Origin: Sphingobacterium mizutaii
GTDB lineage: Bacteria > Bacteroidota > Bacteroidia > Sphingobacteriales > Sphingobacteriaceae
Assembly (NCBI RefSeq): GCF_900187125.1
Contig: NZ_LT906468.1
Coordinates: 2,294,001-2,358,000, forward strand
Length of the DNA: 64,000 nt
Direction of reading: 5' to 3'
The position numbers were made by a program, and so were the translations under genes. A model generated the notes under the pieces. It had not been told where the DNA came from. It made no database searches and worked only from the letters and a program-made list of their open reading frames with translations. Shown piece after piece: positions 39,964 to 50,013 of the stretch (its first letter is position 1; the number at the start of each line of letters is the position of its first letter).

Positions 39964-41760
39964 TTATACTAGAAATATGGGCTTATCCAGTTTTACCGCA
40001 ATTCGATAAGCTGCATTCATCAATCCCACATGACTATAAGCCTGAGGAAAATTACCCCATTGACTACCATCATCTTCATTTACATCCTCCGAGAATAGCT
40101 TTAAGGCATTCCCATAAGAGAGTAGCTCTTCAAAGGTTTGTTGGGCTTCCTCTAGTCGACCCACGCAAGCCAAAGCCTCCACATACCAGAATGCACAAAC
40201 CAAAAAGGTTGTTTTTGGTTTACCAAAATCATCTTGGTGTAGATACCTGTAAAACAAGCCGTTCTTTCCTTTTAATTCGGCCTCTACAGCCTCTAGATGC
40301 TTTTTAGCGCGTTCTGAAGTCGGGTCGAGGTAGTTCATTAAGATCAATTGTAAAGTGCTTGCATCCAAATTAGATCCTTCATCAGAGTTTCGATAGACCT
40401 GTTTTACTGGATCATAACATTTCTCAATATATTCTGCAGCTTTATCCATTAAGGTCTTAGCTTGTTCCTCAATATCTTTATAATTGTTCTGCTGCGCAAT
40501 TTTTAAAGCTGCCGAAGCACCAGCCCATTGAAAAAGATTAGAATATGCATGGTGGTTAGCTATATTCCTGAATTCCCAAATGCCGGCATCTTTTTCATCA
40601 ATGGTCATCTGGATCTTCTCCAGTATATATTTCAACCAACTCTTAGCATCTTTTCTTTCATCCTGTGGGAATCGATAATCGGTATAGAGCGGTAACATGG
40701 CGATCATGGCTTGACCATAAACATCATTTTGAATATGCTCATAGGCTTGGTTTCCAATCCTAACCGGTTTATTTCCTCGGTATCCATCTAAGTAATCTAG
40801 CGTTGTTTCAGTTAATACCTTACGACCTAATATACCATACAATGGTTGTAACCTCCCGGAATCCGATTGAGTAATATTGGTAATGTAATTTGCAAATTCT
40901 TCCAGCTCATCAAATTTACCGATGTGGCTCAATGCGGTCAGCACATAGTAACTATCCCGGACCCAACAATAGCGATAATCCCAATTCCTTCCCGAACCTG
41001 GCGACTCCGGTAAACTCGTGGTACTGGAAGCAATGATGGCACCGGTGTCTTCGTACTGGTGCAACTTTAATACTAAAGCTGAACGAATGATATGATCTTG
41101 ATAGAAATTCGGGATATTGGCTTTTTTTGTCCAACGTCGCCAATATATCTTCGTTTTGATCAAGAATTCCTCTGCTGTTTGTTGCAAGGGAGCCTCAAAT
41201 GTATTTCCATAAGACAGGATCATATATTTCTTGTCAGAAAGTATAAAATTGCTTTTCTCCTGATCAAAGAAATGACTGATCGGAATATTGGTGGTCAATC
41301 TCATGTGCTCTTCCGCATGCTGAAAATGAATGTGATTGCTACCCCTGGATCTTTGGTAATCATCTTTGCCGTAATTGGCTTTCGGATTACAATTGACCCT
41401 TACAGATGGATTTCCATAGAGTGGTTCAACGATACGTATCAACATGAGTGGCTTATAGTATCGATCATACTGTACAAACCTTGGTGCAAAGTCTATAACA
41501 CGGAACCCTGAGTGTTCTCCGCTGACTTCGGTAACCAATATATTGGTATTCTCTAAATAATATTGATTGGAGGTAATATGACTGTCGTCTAGTTTAATAT
41601 TAAATTCTCCACCTTTTTCGGTATCTAATAAACATCCAAAAACAAAACTATCCTCAAATGTTGGCCAACAAAGCCAATTGATGTTTGTGCTTTTGTGCAC
41701 ATGCGCTATAAAGTTGCAATTCCCAATAATACCACTATTATAAAGGTGTTTTTTATTCAT
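39964..41760 (-). CDS. Glycoside hydrolase family 15 protein (trehalase/glucoamylase-like)
   Basis: A 598-residue cytoplasmic GH15 enzyme. The N-terminal beta-sandwich (about 1-215) starts IGNCNFIAHVHKSTNINWLCWPTFEDSFVFGCLLD; the (alpha/alpha)6 barrel follows with the signature GSGRNWDYRYCWVRDSYYVLTAL, the catalytic-glutamate region DAGIWEFRN, and the C-terminal AFWYVEALACVGRLEEA segment. No signal peptide is present. It is 12 bases from the OtsA-OtsB fusion gene upstream, so it is co-transcribed with trehalose synthesis. Some GH15 proteins are trehalases (mycobacteria), which would suit this context, but glucoamylase or another glucoside activity is not excluded. Confidence 0.92.
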   Translation of the reverse strand: MNKKHLYNSGIIGNCNFIAHVHKSTNINWLCWPTFEDSFVFGCLLDTEKGGEFNIKLDDSHITSNQYYLENTNILVTEVSGEHSGFRVIDFAPRFVQYDRYYKPLMLIRIVEPLYGNPSVRVNCNPKANYGKDDYQRSRGSNHIHFQHAEEHMRLTTNIPISHFFDQEKSNFILSDKKYMILSYGNTFEAPLQQTAEEFLIKTKIYWRRWTKKANIPNFYQDHIIRSALVLKLHQYEDTGAIIASSTTSLPESPGSGRNWDYRYCWVRDSYYVLTALSHIGKFDELEEFANYITNITQSDSGRLQPLYGILGRKVLTETTLDYLDGYRGNKPVRIGNQAYEHIQNDVYGQAMIAMLPLYTDYRFPQDERKDAKSWLKYILEKIQMTIDEKDAGIWEFRNIANHHAYSNLFQWAGASAALKIAQQNNYKDIEEQAKTLMDKAAEYIEKCYDPVKQVYRNSDEGSNLDASTLQLILMNYLDPTSERAKKHLEAVEAELKGKNGLFYRYLHQDDFGKPKTTFLVCAFWYVEALACVGRLEEAQQTFEELLSYGNALKLFSEDVNEDDGSQWGNFPQAYSHVGLMNAAYRIAVKLDKPIFLV

Positions 41761-41772
41761 ATATTTTAATTT

Positions 41773-43971
41773 TTATTTTCCTAAAGAAGCCAATAACTGC
41801 AAGACTTCTTTATTATTTTCAACGTAATACTTTGCATGAGATTGTTTATCGCCGACTTTTATTGTGATACTGCTATCAGGCAGGGCAATAAACATATCTT
41901 CATCTGTAGCATCATCACCGATACATAAAATAAAGTCAGGATCAATCTCATTTGCTAAGTTGATCGCTGCTTTTCCCTTATTTACCAGTTTGTTCTTGAT
42001 TTCAATAACCCGGTCACCATTGATGATCTGCAGATCTAGAACTTGGTTGAGGTGCCTTAATTCTTGCAGCAACTCTTGTGCTTGCCGTAGACCAAATGCA
42101 CGTTCTACCTTTCTATAATGCCATGCCAAGGAGTGTGACTTCTCTTCAATCGAGGATCCAGGGGTTCTGTCGGTAAACCTTTGTAAGATTTGATTCACCT
42201 CTGTTTTCCAACTATTGCTCAAGCCGGGTACTAAATGCCAATCGTGGTTCGGATAGTTACTCCAAATTCCATGTTCGGCAATTAAATAATATGGTCGGTT
42301 TCCAAACCAACTTTCTAAATTGCTATACTTCCGCCCTGAAATAATGGTGACAAGATTCCTGGGGTCCTTACTTAGATTATCCAACGCTTCATATACCTCC
42401 GTGGTAGGAACTGCCTTATCCGCATTCTTATTAAAGCCAACTAAGGTGCCGTCATAATCCAAAAGGATCAAGCGCTTATTACTGGCATTGTAGCTGGATT
42501 TAATGTCAGTTTCGACTTTTTCACGGACTTTCCTAGCCAGTTCATGTCTTTGTTCATTCTTGATCTCTTCTAACCGTTGCATAAATAGATTTACCCAATG
42601 GTGCACGGTGAATTTTGAAACGATAGCCTGGCTGGAATGCATCCTATCTTCTTTCTCTTCTTCTTCCATGCTGATGGCGTCATATAATGTCCTGCTGGTC
42701 CGATGGACTGCGTATGGATTGATCACTAAGGCATCTGACAATTCTTTAGAAGCTCCAGCAAATTCACTGATGACCAAAACACCCGAACTTTCCTGCTTAC
42801 TCGCTATATATTCTTTCGCCACCAGGTTCATACCATCGTATAAGGAGGTGACCCAACATACATCTGCTGCTACATACAAAGCTGAAAGCGCATGAAATGG
42901 CAAGGAGTTGTAGAAATACGCGATCGGCTGCCATCCAGGTTTGCCATAAACGGCATTGATGTTTCCGACCTTTCTATCGATCTCGTTCCTTAACTTTTTA
43001 TATTGATTAACTTGGTCCCGCGATGGAACAATGAGCATATACAATAATATCTGCCCATGAAGTTCTGGATGGTCATTTAAAAGGATTTCAAAAGCCGTCA
43101 ATCTTTGTAATATTCCTTTGCTATAATCCAAACGATCTACAGAAAGTATAATTTTTTGATTGTGGTATAGCTCCTTAATATGCTTACTATAATCCTTGGT
43201 TTCGGTATCCAAAGCTTGATCCTTATACTTTTCATAATCGATCCCCATTGGAAAAACATCTACCAAGATCTTTCGTCCATTAATTTTTAAGGAATTGATA
43301 TTGTTTTGTAGATTCAACACCCCTGAACAGGAGTCCAGGAAATTATCTACATTTTCATAAGTATGGAATCCGATCAGATCCGCCCCTAATAGTCCTTCTA
43401 AAAGCTCATCGCGCCAAGGCAACATCTTAAATAGTTCAATAGGAGGAAAGGGGATATGATGGAAATAACCAATACTGCAGGATTCTTTTAATTCCCTAAT
43501 ATTATGAGGAACCAGCATTAATTGATAATCATGGACCCAAACTCGCGTATGCTCTTGGATAAAAGGTAAGGCGGCAGCTGCAAATTTCTTGTTGACTTCC
43601 ACATAGCTCGTCCAAAATTCAGGTTTCAATTCTACATAACTGGGGCGATAATGGCATAGTGGCCATAGAATGGCGTTAGAAAAACCTTCATAATAACCCT
43701 TGATTTCTTTTTCCGTTAGAAAAACCGGAATGAGGTTTAGCTTTTTAAGTTCTTGCCTAATTAGTTCTTCTTCTTGTTCATTTTTAGGAATAATGCCTGG
43801 CCAACCAATCCACCAAGATCCATTTTCTTTATAAAAGGATCCTAATCCAGTAGCTAAGCCTCCTTCGCTTGGTGTGAACTTGAGTTTTGATTTTTTTCGT
43901 TCAATTTTTACTGGCAGGCGATTCGATATAATGAGAGTGCCCGAATCGGGTATATCTAGATTTTGTAACAT
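41773..43971 (-). CDS. Trehalose-6-phosphate synthase/phosphatase fusion
   Basis: A 732-residue two-domain enzyme making trehalose from UDP-glucose and glucose-6-phosphate. The N-terminal OtsA (GT20) domain (about 1-470) has SNRLPVKIERKK, GGLATGLGSF, WVHDYQLMLVPHNIRE, HIPFPPIELFKMLPWR, SVDRLDYSKGILQRL and LYDGMNLVAKEYI. The C-terminal OtsB (HAD) domain (about 495-732) has LLDYDGTLVGF with the nucleophile Asp, VTIISGRKY, GDRVIEIKNKLVNKG and CIGDDATDEDMF. The fused layout resembles eukaryotic and some bacterial TPS-TPP proteins. It leads an operon with GH15. Trehalose would protect against osmotic or drying stress. Confidence 0.96.
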   Translation of the reverse strand: MLQNLDIPDSGTLIISNRLPVKIERKKSKLKFTPSEGGLATGLGSFYKENGSWWIGWPGIIPKNEQEEELIRQELKKLNLIPVFLTEKEIKGYYEGFSNAILWPLCHYRPSYVELKPEFWTSYVEVNKKFAAAALPFIQEHTRVWVHDYQLMLVPHNIRELKESCSIGYFHHIPFPPIELFKMLPWRDELLEGLLGADLIGFHTYENVDNFLDSCSGVLNLQNNINSLKINGRKILVDVFPMGIDYEKYKDQALDTETKDYSKHIKELYHNQKIILSVDRLDYSKGILQRLTAFEILLNDHPELHGQILLYMLIVPSRDQVNQYKKLRNEIDRKVGNINAVYGKPGWQPIAYFYNSLPFHALSALYVAADVCWVTSLYDGMNLVAKEYIASKQESSGVLVISEFAGASKELSDALVINPYAVHRTSRTLYDAISMEEEEKEDRMHSSQAIVSKFTVHHWVNLFMQRLEEIKNEQRHELARKVREKVETDIKSSYNASNKRLILLDYDGTLVGFNKNADKAVPTTEVYEALDNLSKDPRNLVTIISGRKYSNLESWFGNRPYYLIAEHGIWSNYPNHDWHLVPGLSNSWKTEVNQILQRFTDRTPGSSIEEKSHSLAWHYRKVERAFGLRQAQELLQELRHLNQVLDLQIINGDRVIEIKNKLVNKGKAAINLANEIDPDFILCIGDDATDEDMFIALPDSSITIKVGDKQSHAKYYVENNKEVLQLLASLGK

Positions 43972-44595
43972 ATGTATAGGGTATACAATCTAGTTCCCAA
44001 ATTGTTTGAATAAATGTTTAAACATTGATAATCAATCTTATGAGCGTTATACTGAGAATTAATCAGGTTTTAAAATTTAGTAATAATTATTTCATAAATC
44101 TAAAATAATTAATATATATTGTATTGAATATCTTTGATATAGATAAAAAAATTAAGTAATTAAGCTTGTGATTAATTAGTTTGTCATATACTGCTAATAT
44201 TAAGCTCAAAATGGATAATTGATGTTAATTAATTTCAAACTGTTTGAGTTCTGAGAATTATTTTATTTTTCTTTAATATAAATAATCGGCGATATGAACC
44301 AATATTATTATTTATATTTTAACTATTTCTAATAAATCAAATCACTCTAAAACATTAACTAAAATCAAAGTACATAATATAGCATAATTCTTAATAAAAT
44401 ACCCTTCTGGGTTCATTTTAGGGATGTATTATTATTTAGATATATTTGCTGAAATAGAGCAACCGTACCTAAAAAATGAATCTGTTGCTATGTGAATTGT
44501 TCAATTATTAACAGTGTTATCTAAGGGTAGAGACTTTGTCTATCATTTAAAATTCCTTACAGCTGAATAATCAAGTATTATTTAGTAAAGAGTAT
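43972..44595. other. Long AT-rich divergent intergenic region
   Basis: More than 600 bases between the trehalose operon and the first AraC-type gene, both transcribed away from it. Very AT-rich; no coding frame, RNA gene or clear repeat seen. Promoters of both units and regulator sites are expected here. Confidence 0.6.
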
Positions 44596-45534
44596 ATGAA
44601 GAAGAACCTATTTGAGATTTTATTAACCATATTCTGTATCGGTTTAATAGTCCAAATGCTAATGATGTTGGGACGTGTTCAATATCCAATATCCTTAATA
44701 TTTGGCCCTCTTCTTTATTTAGCCTATCTAGATCAACTGGGCAACAAAATCAGCATAGTCCAAGCTCTTCTCCATTTTATCCCGTTAGCCATTGTTTCGA
44801 TTCTGTTTTTTACTTTAAAACCCGCTACAGCGGCTGTTTATCAGCATGTTTACTTCATATCGACTTTGATTTCGATGTTTACCTATCCCTCCATCGTTAT
44901 CTTTTCTAAGAAAAAAGAAAGCCTTTTTGTAAATGAGAGAAGTCTGATCTTACTGGAAATATTGGCATTATTAGGATTTGCCTTATTTTTCTTCATCAAT
45001 ATAATCTACATCAACCATCTTTCAAACAACTTCTCCAATAGACATGCGCAATTAGTAATCATTGCCATTATTTTGGTAAATGTTGCTGTGTTGACCTGGT
45101 TTTTGATCAGTAGCAGGTTCTTGGCCAGCAGTCAGGATGATGAACATGCTTTTTCCTTTATGCCGGCAATAGATTTAAATATCAAAGATCAAGAGTTGCA
45201 CCAGATCAAAAACAAGATAAATCAAATCATGGAGATGGAACATCTTTTCCTGGATGCCCATTTATCATTGGACCGATTAAGTAAACAGACCTCCATTGAT
45301 AAGGAGAAACTAGAATATTATGTATTACAGGTCATGAATTCCAGTTTTGAGGATTGGCTGGCTTCTTACCGTATCAAACATGCCGTGGAATTAATCCATG
45401 CAGATTCTGGTAGTTTAAAGTTAGAATATCTTGCCAATCTTAGTGGTTTTGATTCCAGGACTACATTTAATAAATATTTCAAATTGTATGTAGGGGAGTC
45501 CCCTTCGAATTATAGGAATAAATTAATTAAATAG
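44596..45534 (+). CDS. Membrane-bound AraC-family regulator (1 of 3)
   Basis: A 312-residue protein with an N-terminal membrane domain of about six to seven helices (for example NLFEILLTIFCIGLIVQMLMML, ALLHFIPLAIVSILFFTL, LVIIAIILVNVAVLTWFLI) and a C-terminal AraC-type DNA-binding domain (about 205-312). The latter has LSLDRLSKQTSIDKEKLEYYVLQVMNSSFEDWLASYRIKHAVELI and LEYLANLSGFDSRTTFNKYFKLYVGESPSNYR, the two helix-turn-helix units. It is separated by 3 bases from the next, similar gene, so they form an operon. The membrane domain presumably senses a signal or anchors the regulator. Confidence 0.85.
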   Translation: MKKNLFEILLTIFCIGLIVQMLMMLGRVQYPISLIFGPLLYLAYLDQLGNKISIVQALLHFIPLAIVSILFFTLKPATAAVYQHVYFISTLISMFTYPSIVIFSKKKESLFVNERSLILLEILALLGFALFFFINIIYINHLSNNFSNRHAQLVIIAIILVNVAVLTWFLISSRFLASSQDDEHAFSFMPAIDLNIKDQELHQIKNKINQIMEMEHLFLDAHLSLDRLSKQTSIDKEKLEYYVLQVMNSSFEDWLASYRIKHAVELIHADSGSLKLEYLANLSGFDSRTTFNKYFKLYVGESPSNYRNKLIK

Positions 45535-45537
45535 CCT

Positions 45538-46629
45538 ATGTTGATCTATTTCATCTACTCTGCAATAATCGTCATAAGCATCCTCAGTTATCAGGTATAT
45601 AGCAATCTTCCACAAAAAGGCCTGTTTGAGAAAATCCTGTCCTTGTTGATCATCACCCTGTTATGCCATACCATTTTTGCCGCCTTATTCCGAGATATTA
45701 TTCCCGGTTATAAGTATGTTGATATAGGTGCGCCCTTCGGCTTGTTATATGGCCCGTTTCTATATTTCGGATATTTGGCATTTAAATATAAAAGAGTACC
45801 AAGCAGGACCATACTGGTCCACGGTATCCCTTTTTTAGTAATGACGGTTATATATATCGTTTTTTTATCCAGTGAATTTATCCGGTTCCAATACGGCAAA
45901 TTATATTATATAGTCCTTTACAGTATGTTTGGCTTATCTTGGATCCTGTATCCGATAACCGTCTTATTAAAAGGTAATATCTCTGATTTTCTACAACTTG
46001 ACACCAAAAGGCTATACTATTACTTTATCATCCTTTTATTGGTTTTAGCGGCATTTATTATCCCCACTATAATGTCTACATTCATCGATAAATATGATGT
46101 AGGCAAGCCAGTTTCGGGAGTTACGGTCTACCTGATCATGATGATAGGGATCAGTATGATCTACAACTACTTGTTTCGAACATTGGTTTCTCAGGTCAGG
46201 CCGCAAGGATTTCCAATACCCAATCCCAGCATCAAGAGGGGCGAGGCAAAGACTTATGCGCTCAAAGTCAACCAAAATGAAAAAGAATCTCCCTATAAAG
46301 ACAGGATTTTACAGTATTTAGAAGAAAAGAAATACTTAAATCCTGAATTCAATATAGATGTCATGGTCAGGGATTTAAAGCTCTCAAGACCATTGATTTC
46401 CCAATTTTTCAAGGATTATTTTAATCAAAACGCTTTGAAAACCATAAATGCTCTTCGAATCGAAGAGGTGTGCAGGGAATTGACCAAAGAAGATTTTGAT
46501 ATGAATATCGATGAGCTGGCCCTTCGTTGCGGATTCAGTTCAAGAGCATCATTTTACAGGAATTTTAATTTAGAAAAGAAATGTACCCCTATTGAATATA
46601 GGGAAATGATTCTTCCAAACTTGCACTAA
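45538..46629 (+). CDS. Membrane-bound AraC-family regulator (2 of 3)
   Basis: A 363-residue relative of the preceding gene product. About seven membrane helices (LIYFIYSAIIVISILSYQVY, ILSLLIITLLCHTIFAALF, RLYYYFIILLLVLAAFIIP, VSGVTVYLIMMIGISMIYNYLF) precede the AraC domain (about 260-363). That domain has DRILQYLEEKKYLNPEFNIDVMVRDLKLSRPLISQFFKDYFNQ and IDELALRCGFSSRASFYRNFNLEKKCTPIEYREM. The N-terminus repeats the KYVDIGAPFGLLYGPFLYFGYLAF type seen as ISLIFGPLLYLAYL in the first protein, so the membrane domains look homologous. The stop is one base before the next start. Confidence 0.87.
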   Translation: MLIYFIYSAIIVISILSYQVYSNLPQKGLFEKILSLLIITLLCHTIFAALFRDIIPGYKYVDIGAPFGLLYGPFLYFGYLAFKYKRVPSRTILVHGIPFLVMTVIYIVFLSSEFIRFQYGKLYYIVLYSMFGLSWILYPITVLLKGNISDFLQLDTKRLYYYFIILLLVLAAFIIPTIMSTFIDKYDVGKPVSGVTVYLIMMIGISMIYNYLFRTLVSQVRPQGFPIPNPSIKRGEAKTYALKVNQNEKESPYKDRILQYLEEKKYLNPEFNIDVMVRDLKLSRPLISQFFKDYFNQNALKTINALRIEEVCRELTKEDFDMNIDELALRCGFSSRASFYRNFNLEKKCTPIEYREMILPNLH

Positions 46630-46630
46630 T

Positions 46631-48169
46631 ATGGGCTACTTTAGGTTTTTGAGCTGTTTTATTCTCATGATACTTCCTTTTCAAGGCTTTTCCCAAAGAA
46701 CTGCCTTTGAGAAAAAGTATGCTGCCGTACGTTCAGAACTTCTAGCCACTAATTATGAAGAAGCACTTCGTATAGCGGATTCATTAGAACAAATTTCAAC
46801 TACAGAAACGACTAAAATTAGATCTAAGTCACTTTTAGCTTTAGTTCATCAAAGTGTAGGAACTTACTCCATTGCAATTAATTATGCAAAACAAGCAGAT
46901 CAACTCTCAGACTTAGTGGGCTTATCTGATTTTGAAGCCAGCAGCGCATTGGTCCTTGCCTCAATTTATAGAGACATTGGCATTCAAGAGGAGGTAAGCC
47001 GGTATATCCAAAGGGCAAAGGACAATATTAATTCCGTGAAAGATAGCCTGGTTAGAAACCAATTGGACATTTGGGTTCTTCAGGAAGAAGCTTACCAATA
47101 TATTCATAATAAAAGATATGCAGATGCGCTAGATTGTATGAATCAAGCCATCAATAAAAAAGGTTATATAGATTTTAAAAATCCTAGATCCTTATTGATC
47201 CGGTCCAAAAACTACTTAATAATAGCCCAATGCCATAAAGAAATGGGTAATTATGAAGAAAGCCTCACTTATTTGAAAATGGTAATGGATGAAGTTTATG
47301 GATTTGAGCATATCATTAAGCCATTTACATTTCAATTCTTGGCTGATGTGTATTTCAATTTAGGGCAATTGGAAAACGCAAGGAAGTATCTGGACCTCGT
47401 AATTCCCTATATCACTGGGTCCAATAATCTGCACTTGAAAAAAGAATACTTCTTTTTGGAAGCAAAATACCAAAGAAAGATAGCTAGGGATGATCTCGCA
47501 ATTCATTTCGTAGATAAGTACAATCAAATTGAAGAGCAAAAAAGAAACAGTGCACAGATAATCGGAAATAATATCCTCAGGGAGCAACAACAGGAAATAA
47601 AATCGCTGAAAAGGAACAATGTTATCCTGATTTGGACTATCGTGATCAGTATCAGTGTTTTTGTCCTCTTCTACATGATTAAGGTCAGGCCTAAATCCAA
47701 TAAAAATGAAGCGATCAGTACTGATCTATTTCCTTCCATGGAAATTAGCAACAACGCGAAGACCACAAGCAAGGAATTGGTCAACAATTTAGATGTACAA
47801 ATTTCCTTAGAGACAGAGACCAGGTTAGTCAAAAAGCTGAATGATTTAGAGGATGATCATTTTTTCTTGAACAAGAATGTCACCTTAGGCTGGTTGAGCA
47901 ATAAATTGAATAGCAATCAAAAGTATATATCCTATGTGATTCGGAAATATAAGAACCAACATTTTAACGATTATATCTTGAACTTACGGATTCAATATAT
48001 TGTCCAGCAATTGGAGTCCAATAAGACCTTACTGGACTATAAATTATCTTATCTTGCGGATATGGCAGGATTTACTTCCCACAGTAAGTTTACCCTGGCA
48101 TTTAAATCCGTCATGGATACCACGCCTTCATTATTTATCGAGAACTTAAAGCAAAAGTCCTTTGATTAA
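46631..48169 (+). CDS. TPR-transmembrane-AraC regulator (3 of 3)
   Basis: A 512-residue protein with a signal-type N-terminus (FLSCFILMILPFQGFSQ) and a periplasmic domain of TPR-like helical repeats (about 25-320, e.g. ALDCMNQAINKKGYIDFKNP, CHKEMGNYEESLTYLKMVMDE, NLGQLENARKYLDLVIPYI). A single membrane helix (NVILIWTIVISISVFVLFYMI, about 330-352) leads to a cytoplasmic AraC domain (about 395-512) with VTLGWLSNKLNSNQKYISYVIRKYKNQHFNDYI and LSYLADMAGFTSHSKFTLAFKSV. It is a one-protein transmembrane signalling regulator, the third in an operon with 3- and 1-base gaps. Confidence 0.87.
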   Translation: MGYFRFLSCFILMILPFQGFSQRTAFEKKYAAVRSELLATNYEEALRIADSLEQISTTETTKIRSKSLLALVHQSVGTYSIAINYAKQADQLSDLVGLSDFEASSALVLASIYRDIGIQEEVSRYIQRAKDNINSVKDSLVRNQLDIWVLQEEAYQYIHNKRYADALDCMNQAINKKGYIDFKNPRSLLIRSKNYLIIAQCHKEMGNYEESLTYLKMVMDEVYGFEHIIKPFTFQFLADVYFNLGQLENARKYLDLVIPYITGSNNLHLKKEYFFLEAKYQRKIARDDLAIHFVDKYNQIEEQKRNSAQIIGNNILREQQQEIKSLKRNNVILIWTIVISISVFVLFYMIKVRPKSNKNEAISTDLFPSMEISNNAKTTSKELVNNLDVQISLETETRLVKKLNDLEDDHFFLNKNVTLGWLSNKLNSNQKYISYVIRKYKNQHFNDYILNLRIQYIVQQLESNKTLLDYKLSYLADMAGFTSHSKFTLAFKSVMDTTPSLFIENLKQKSFD

Positions 48170-48795
48170 TTCGGCTTAATTGTTTCTTATTTTTGGACCT
48201 ACTTCTAAATACCAGAAACCTTTCGATTTAATTTATAGGTTAATTTTATCAAATAATATCGGTTAATGGGGTGGACATTACTTGTTATTAATATAAAGTC
48301 ATCTACCAATCTGACCTAATTTCTTCTACAGATTTCCAAAACAGGCTAAAATAACTGCATAAATTGGTTCCTTTATACTAATTTTTTGCTAAAATCAATT
48401 AATTATAGCTGTTCATAACAGATATATGTATCCATATTAGGTAATTATTCCTTGAAAAGGATCCTAAATTGTCTGAATTATGACATGTCCACCTCTAATA
48501 AAGTCTAATAAATTACTGGAAATATTGTGCAGATTTTCAATTTTCAGAAAATCAATAATTAATATTATCAAATTATATAGCGGTTTGTAACTTACTGATA
48601 ATTATGTATTTATATATTTTTAAGACATGTCTTATTCTTGTAATTATACAATTAAAATTATTTTTGAGACATACTTTTTTAGAGACTAGATGTAATTTTG
48701 ATTAATCACAAACGAGGAATTAACTCATGTTTAAATAACAGGCTGATTCCGCTACTAATACGCCAACTAACTATTAATAACAAATATTAAAGAAT
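48170..48795. other. Long AT-rich intergenic region with short inverted motifs
   Basis: About 625 bases between the third AraC-type gene and the HEAT-like gene. No coding frame or RNA gene. It contains a 12-bp perfect palindrome AAGACATGTCTT (48622-48633), and the sequence GTGGACAT near 48270 recurs inverted (ATGTCCAC) near 48485; these could be regulator sites. Confidence 0.5.
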
Positions 48796-49953
48796 ATGTA
48801 TCTAGGTTATTACCTTCAATTTTATCTGTTATATGTACAGGCAAAATTATGGAGTTATCCTTCCTTGACAAGGCTAACAATTGTAATCTTCGTATCCTTA
48901 ATCCTTGTTCTGATTATTAATCAATTGCGAAACCTGTTTTACGAAGCAAAATATAGTCAGGATGATCAGTCATTTAGGTCCTTTAAAGAGAGGCTGGAGA
49001 GCGCTATTAATGATATCCTCATGAATAGGAATAATCTCTCGGAACAAAATGTCTTGAATGATTTTGAATCAATTTATAATATCAAAGGATCCCGAAGAGG
49101 TTTAAAGTTCCTGTCTAAATTATTGATCCAGGCGAATCTTAATTCCAAGATCGGCAAAGTTGCCCTTAATGATAACAATTATAATATCATTATGAACACC
49201 TATGGGTTGGTTAATTTCTGGGAATTAGAGCTGGTCTCAAATAATTTGAATAGGATCTTTAAAGCTAAGAAGAACCTTGATAATCTAAAGAATGATTATC
49301 AGCAACAAATACTCCATATCTCCGCGCACAACCTTCCTAAAAAATTGAACAATAAAGGCCCTCAAAAGCTAATGAAAACAGAAAATAACGAACCTTATAA
49401 GTTTTTAGACGAAAGCTTTGTTATTGAATTCAATCCCTTGGATGAGATTTTGGTCCATCAATTTTTAATGGTCAAGGCTGAGGCAGGTCGATTGCCACTA
49501 CTTAGCAGATGGGTCAGAAATTCAACCAATACGGCATTTAGGATATTTATGATCAGGGAAATCGCCTTCTTTAATCAGAGTGGCTGTGGAGCTATTTTGG
49601 CTAGCTTACTTTGTAAGGAATCTTGCAATGAAATTCGACTTGCAATTATTGAAACATTAATAAGCCTAAACCACAAACAAAGCGAATCACATATTATCGC
49701 TTGTTACCCATCCAGTAACAAAAAGGTTAAAAGAGCAATTATCAGAGCTGTCACAACATTTAAAACAAAATTCGGACTGGAATTCCTTAACGAGGTTTTC
49801 TTTGATTCAACAGATAACATCTTAAAGGAAGAATTAATACAAGCAATGAAAACGATTAGAAACCAATGTGATATGGAAAATGAAGGGAAAGAGGATACAG
49901 AACCGTTTTATGAAAAGACAAATAATAAACAAATAAATTACCAAATAGGGTAA
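48796..49953 (+). CDS. Membrane protein with HEAT-like repeats
   Basis: A 385-residue protein with one strong N-terminal membrane helix (LTRLTIVIFVSLILVLIINQL) and a cytoplasmic, helix-rich body. The second half shows HEAT-like alternating helices: RIFMIREIAFFNQSGCGAILASLLCKESCNEIRLAIIETLISLNHKQSESHIIACYPSSNKKVKRAIIRAVTTF and LKEELIQAMKTIRNQ. No enzyme motif is seen. It lies between the membrane-bound AraC trio and the lone AraC DNA-binding protein, all on one strand, so a role as a scaffold in the same signalling route is plausible but unproven. Confidence 0.7.
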   Translation: MYLGYYLQFYLLYVQAKLWSYPSLTRLTIVIFVSLILVLIINQLRNLFYEAKYSQDDQSFRSFKERLESAINDILMNRNNLSEQNVLNDFESIYNIKGSRRGLKFLSKLLIQANLNSKIGKVALNDNNYNIIMNTYGLVNFWELELVSNNLNRIFKAKKNLDNLKNDYQQQILHISAHNLPKKLNNKGPQKLMKTENNEPYKFLDESFVIEFNPLDEILVHQFLMVKAEAGRLPLLSRWVRNSTNTAFRIFMIREIAFFNQSGCGAILASLLCKESCNEIRLAIIETLISLNHKQSESHIIACYPSSNKKVKRAIIRAVTTFKTKFGLEFLNEVFFDSTDNILKEELIQAMKTIRNQCDMENEGKEDTEPFYEKTNNKQINYQIG

Positions 49954-50013
49954 GTCACCATATTAATAACAAACCGAAATTCTATCAAATTAATTAACAC
50001 TATCTATTCTATT

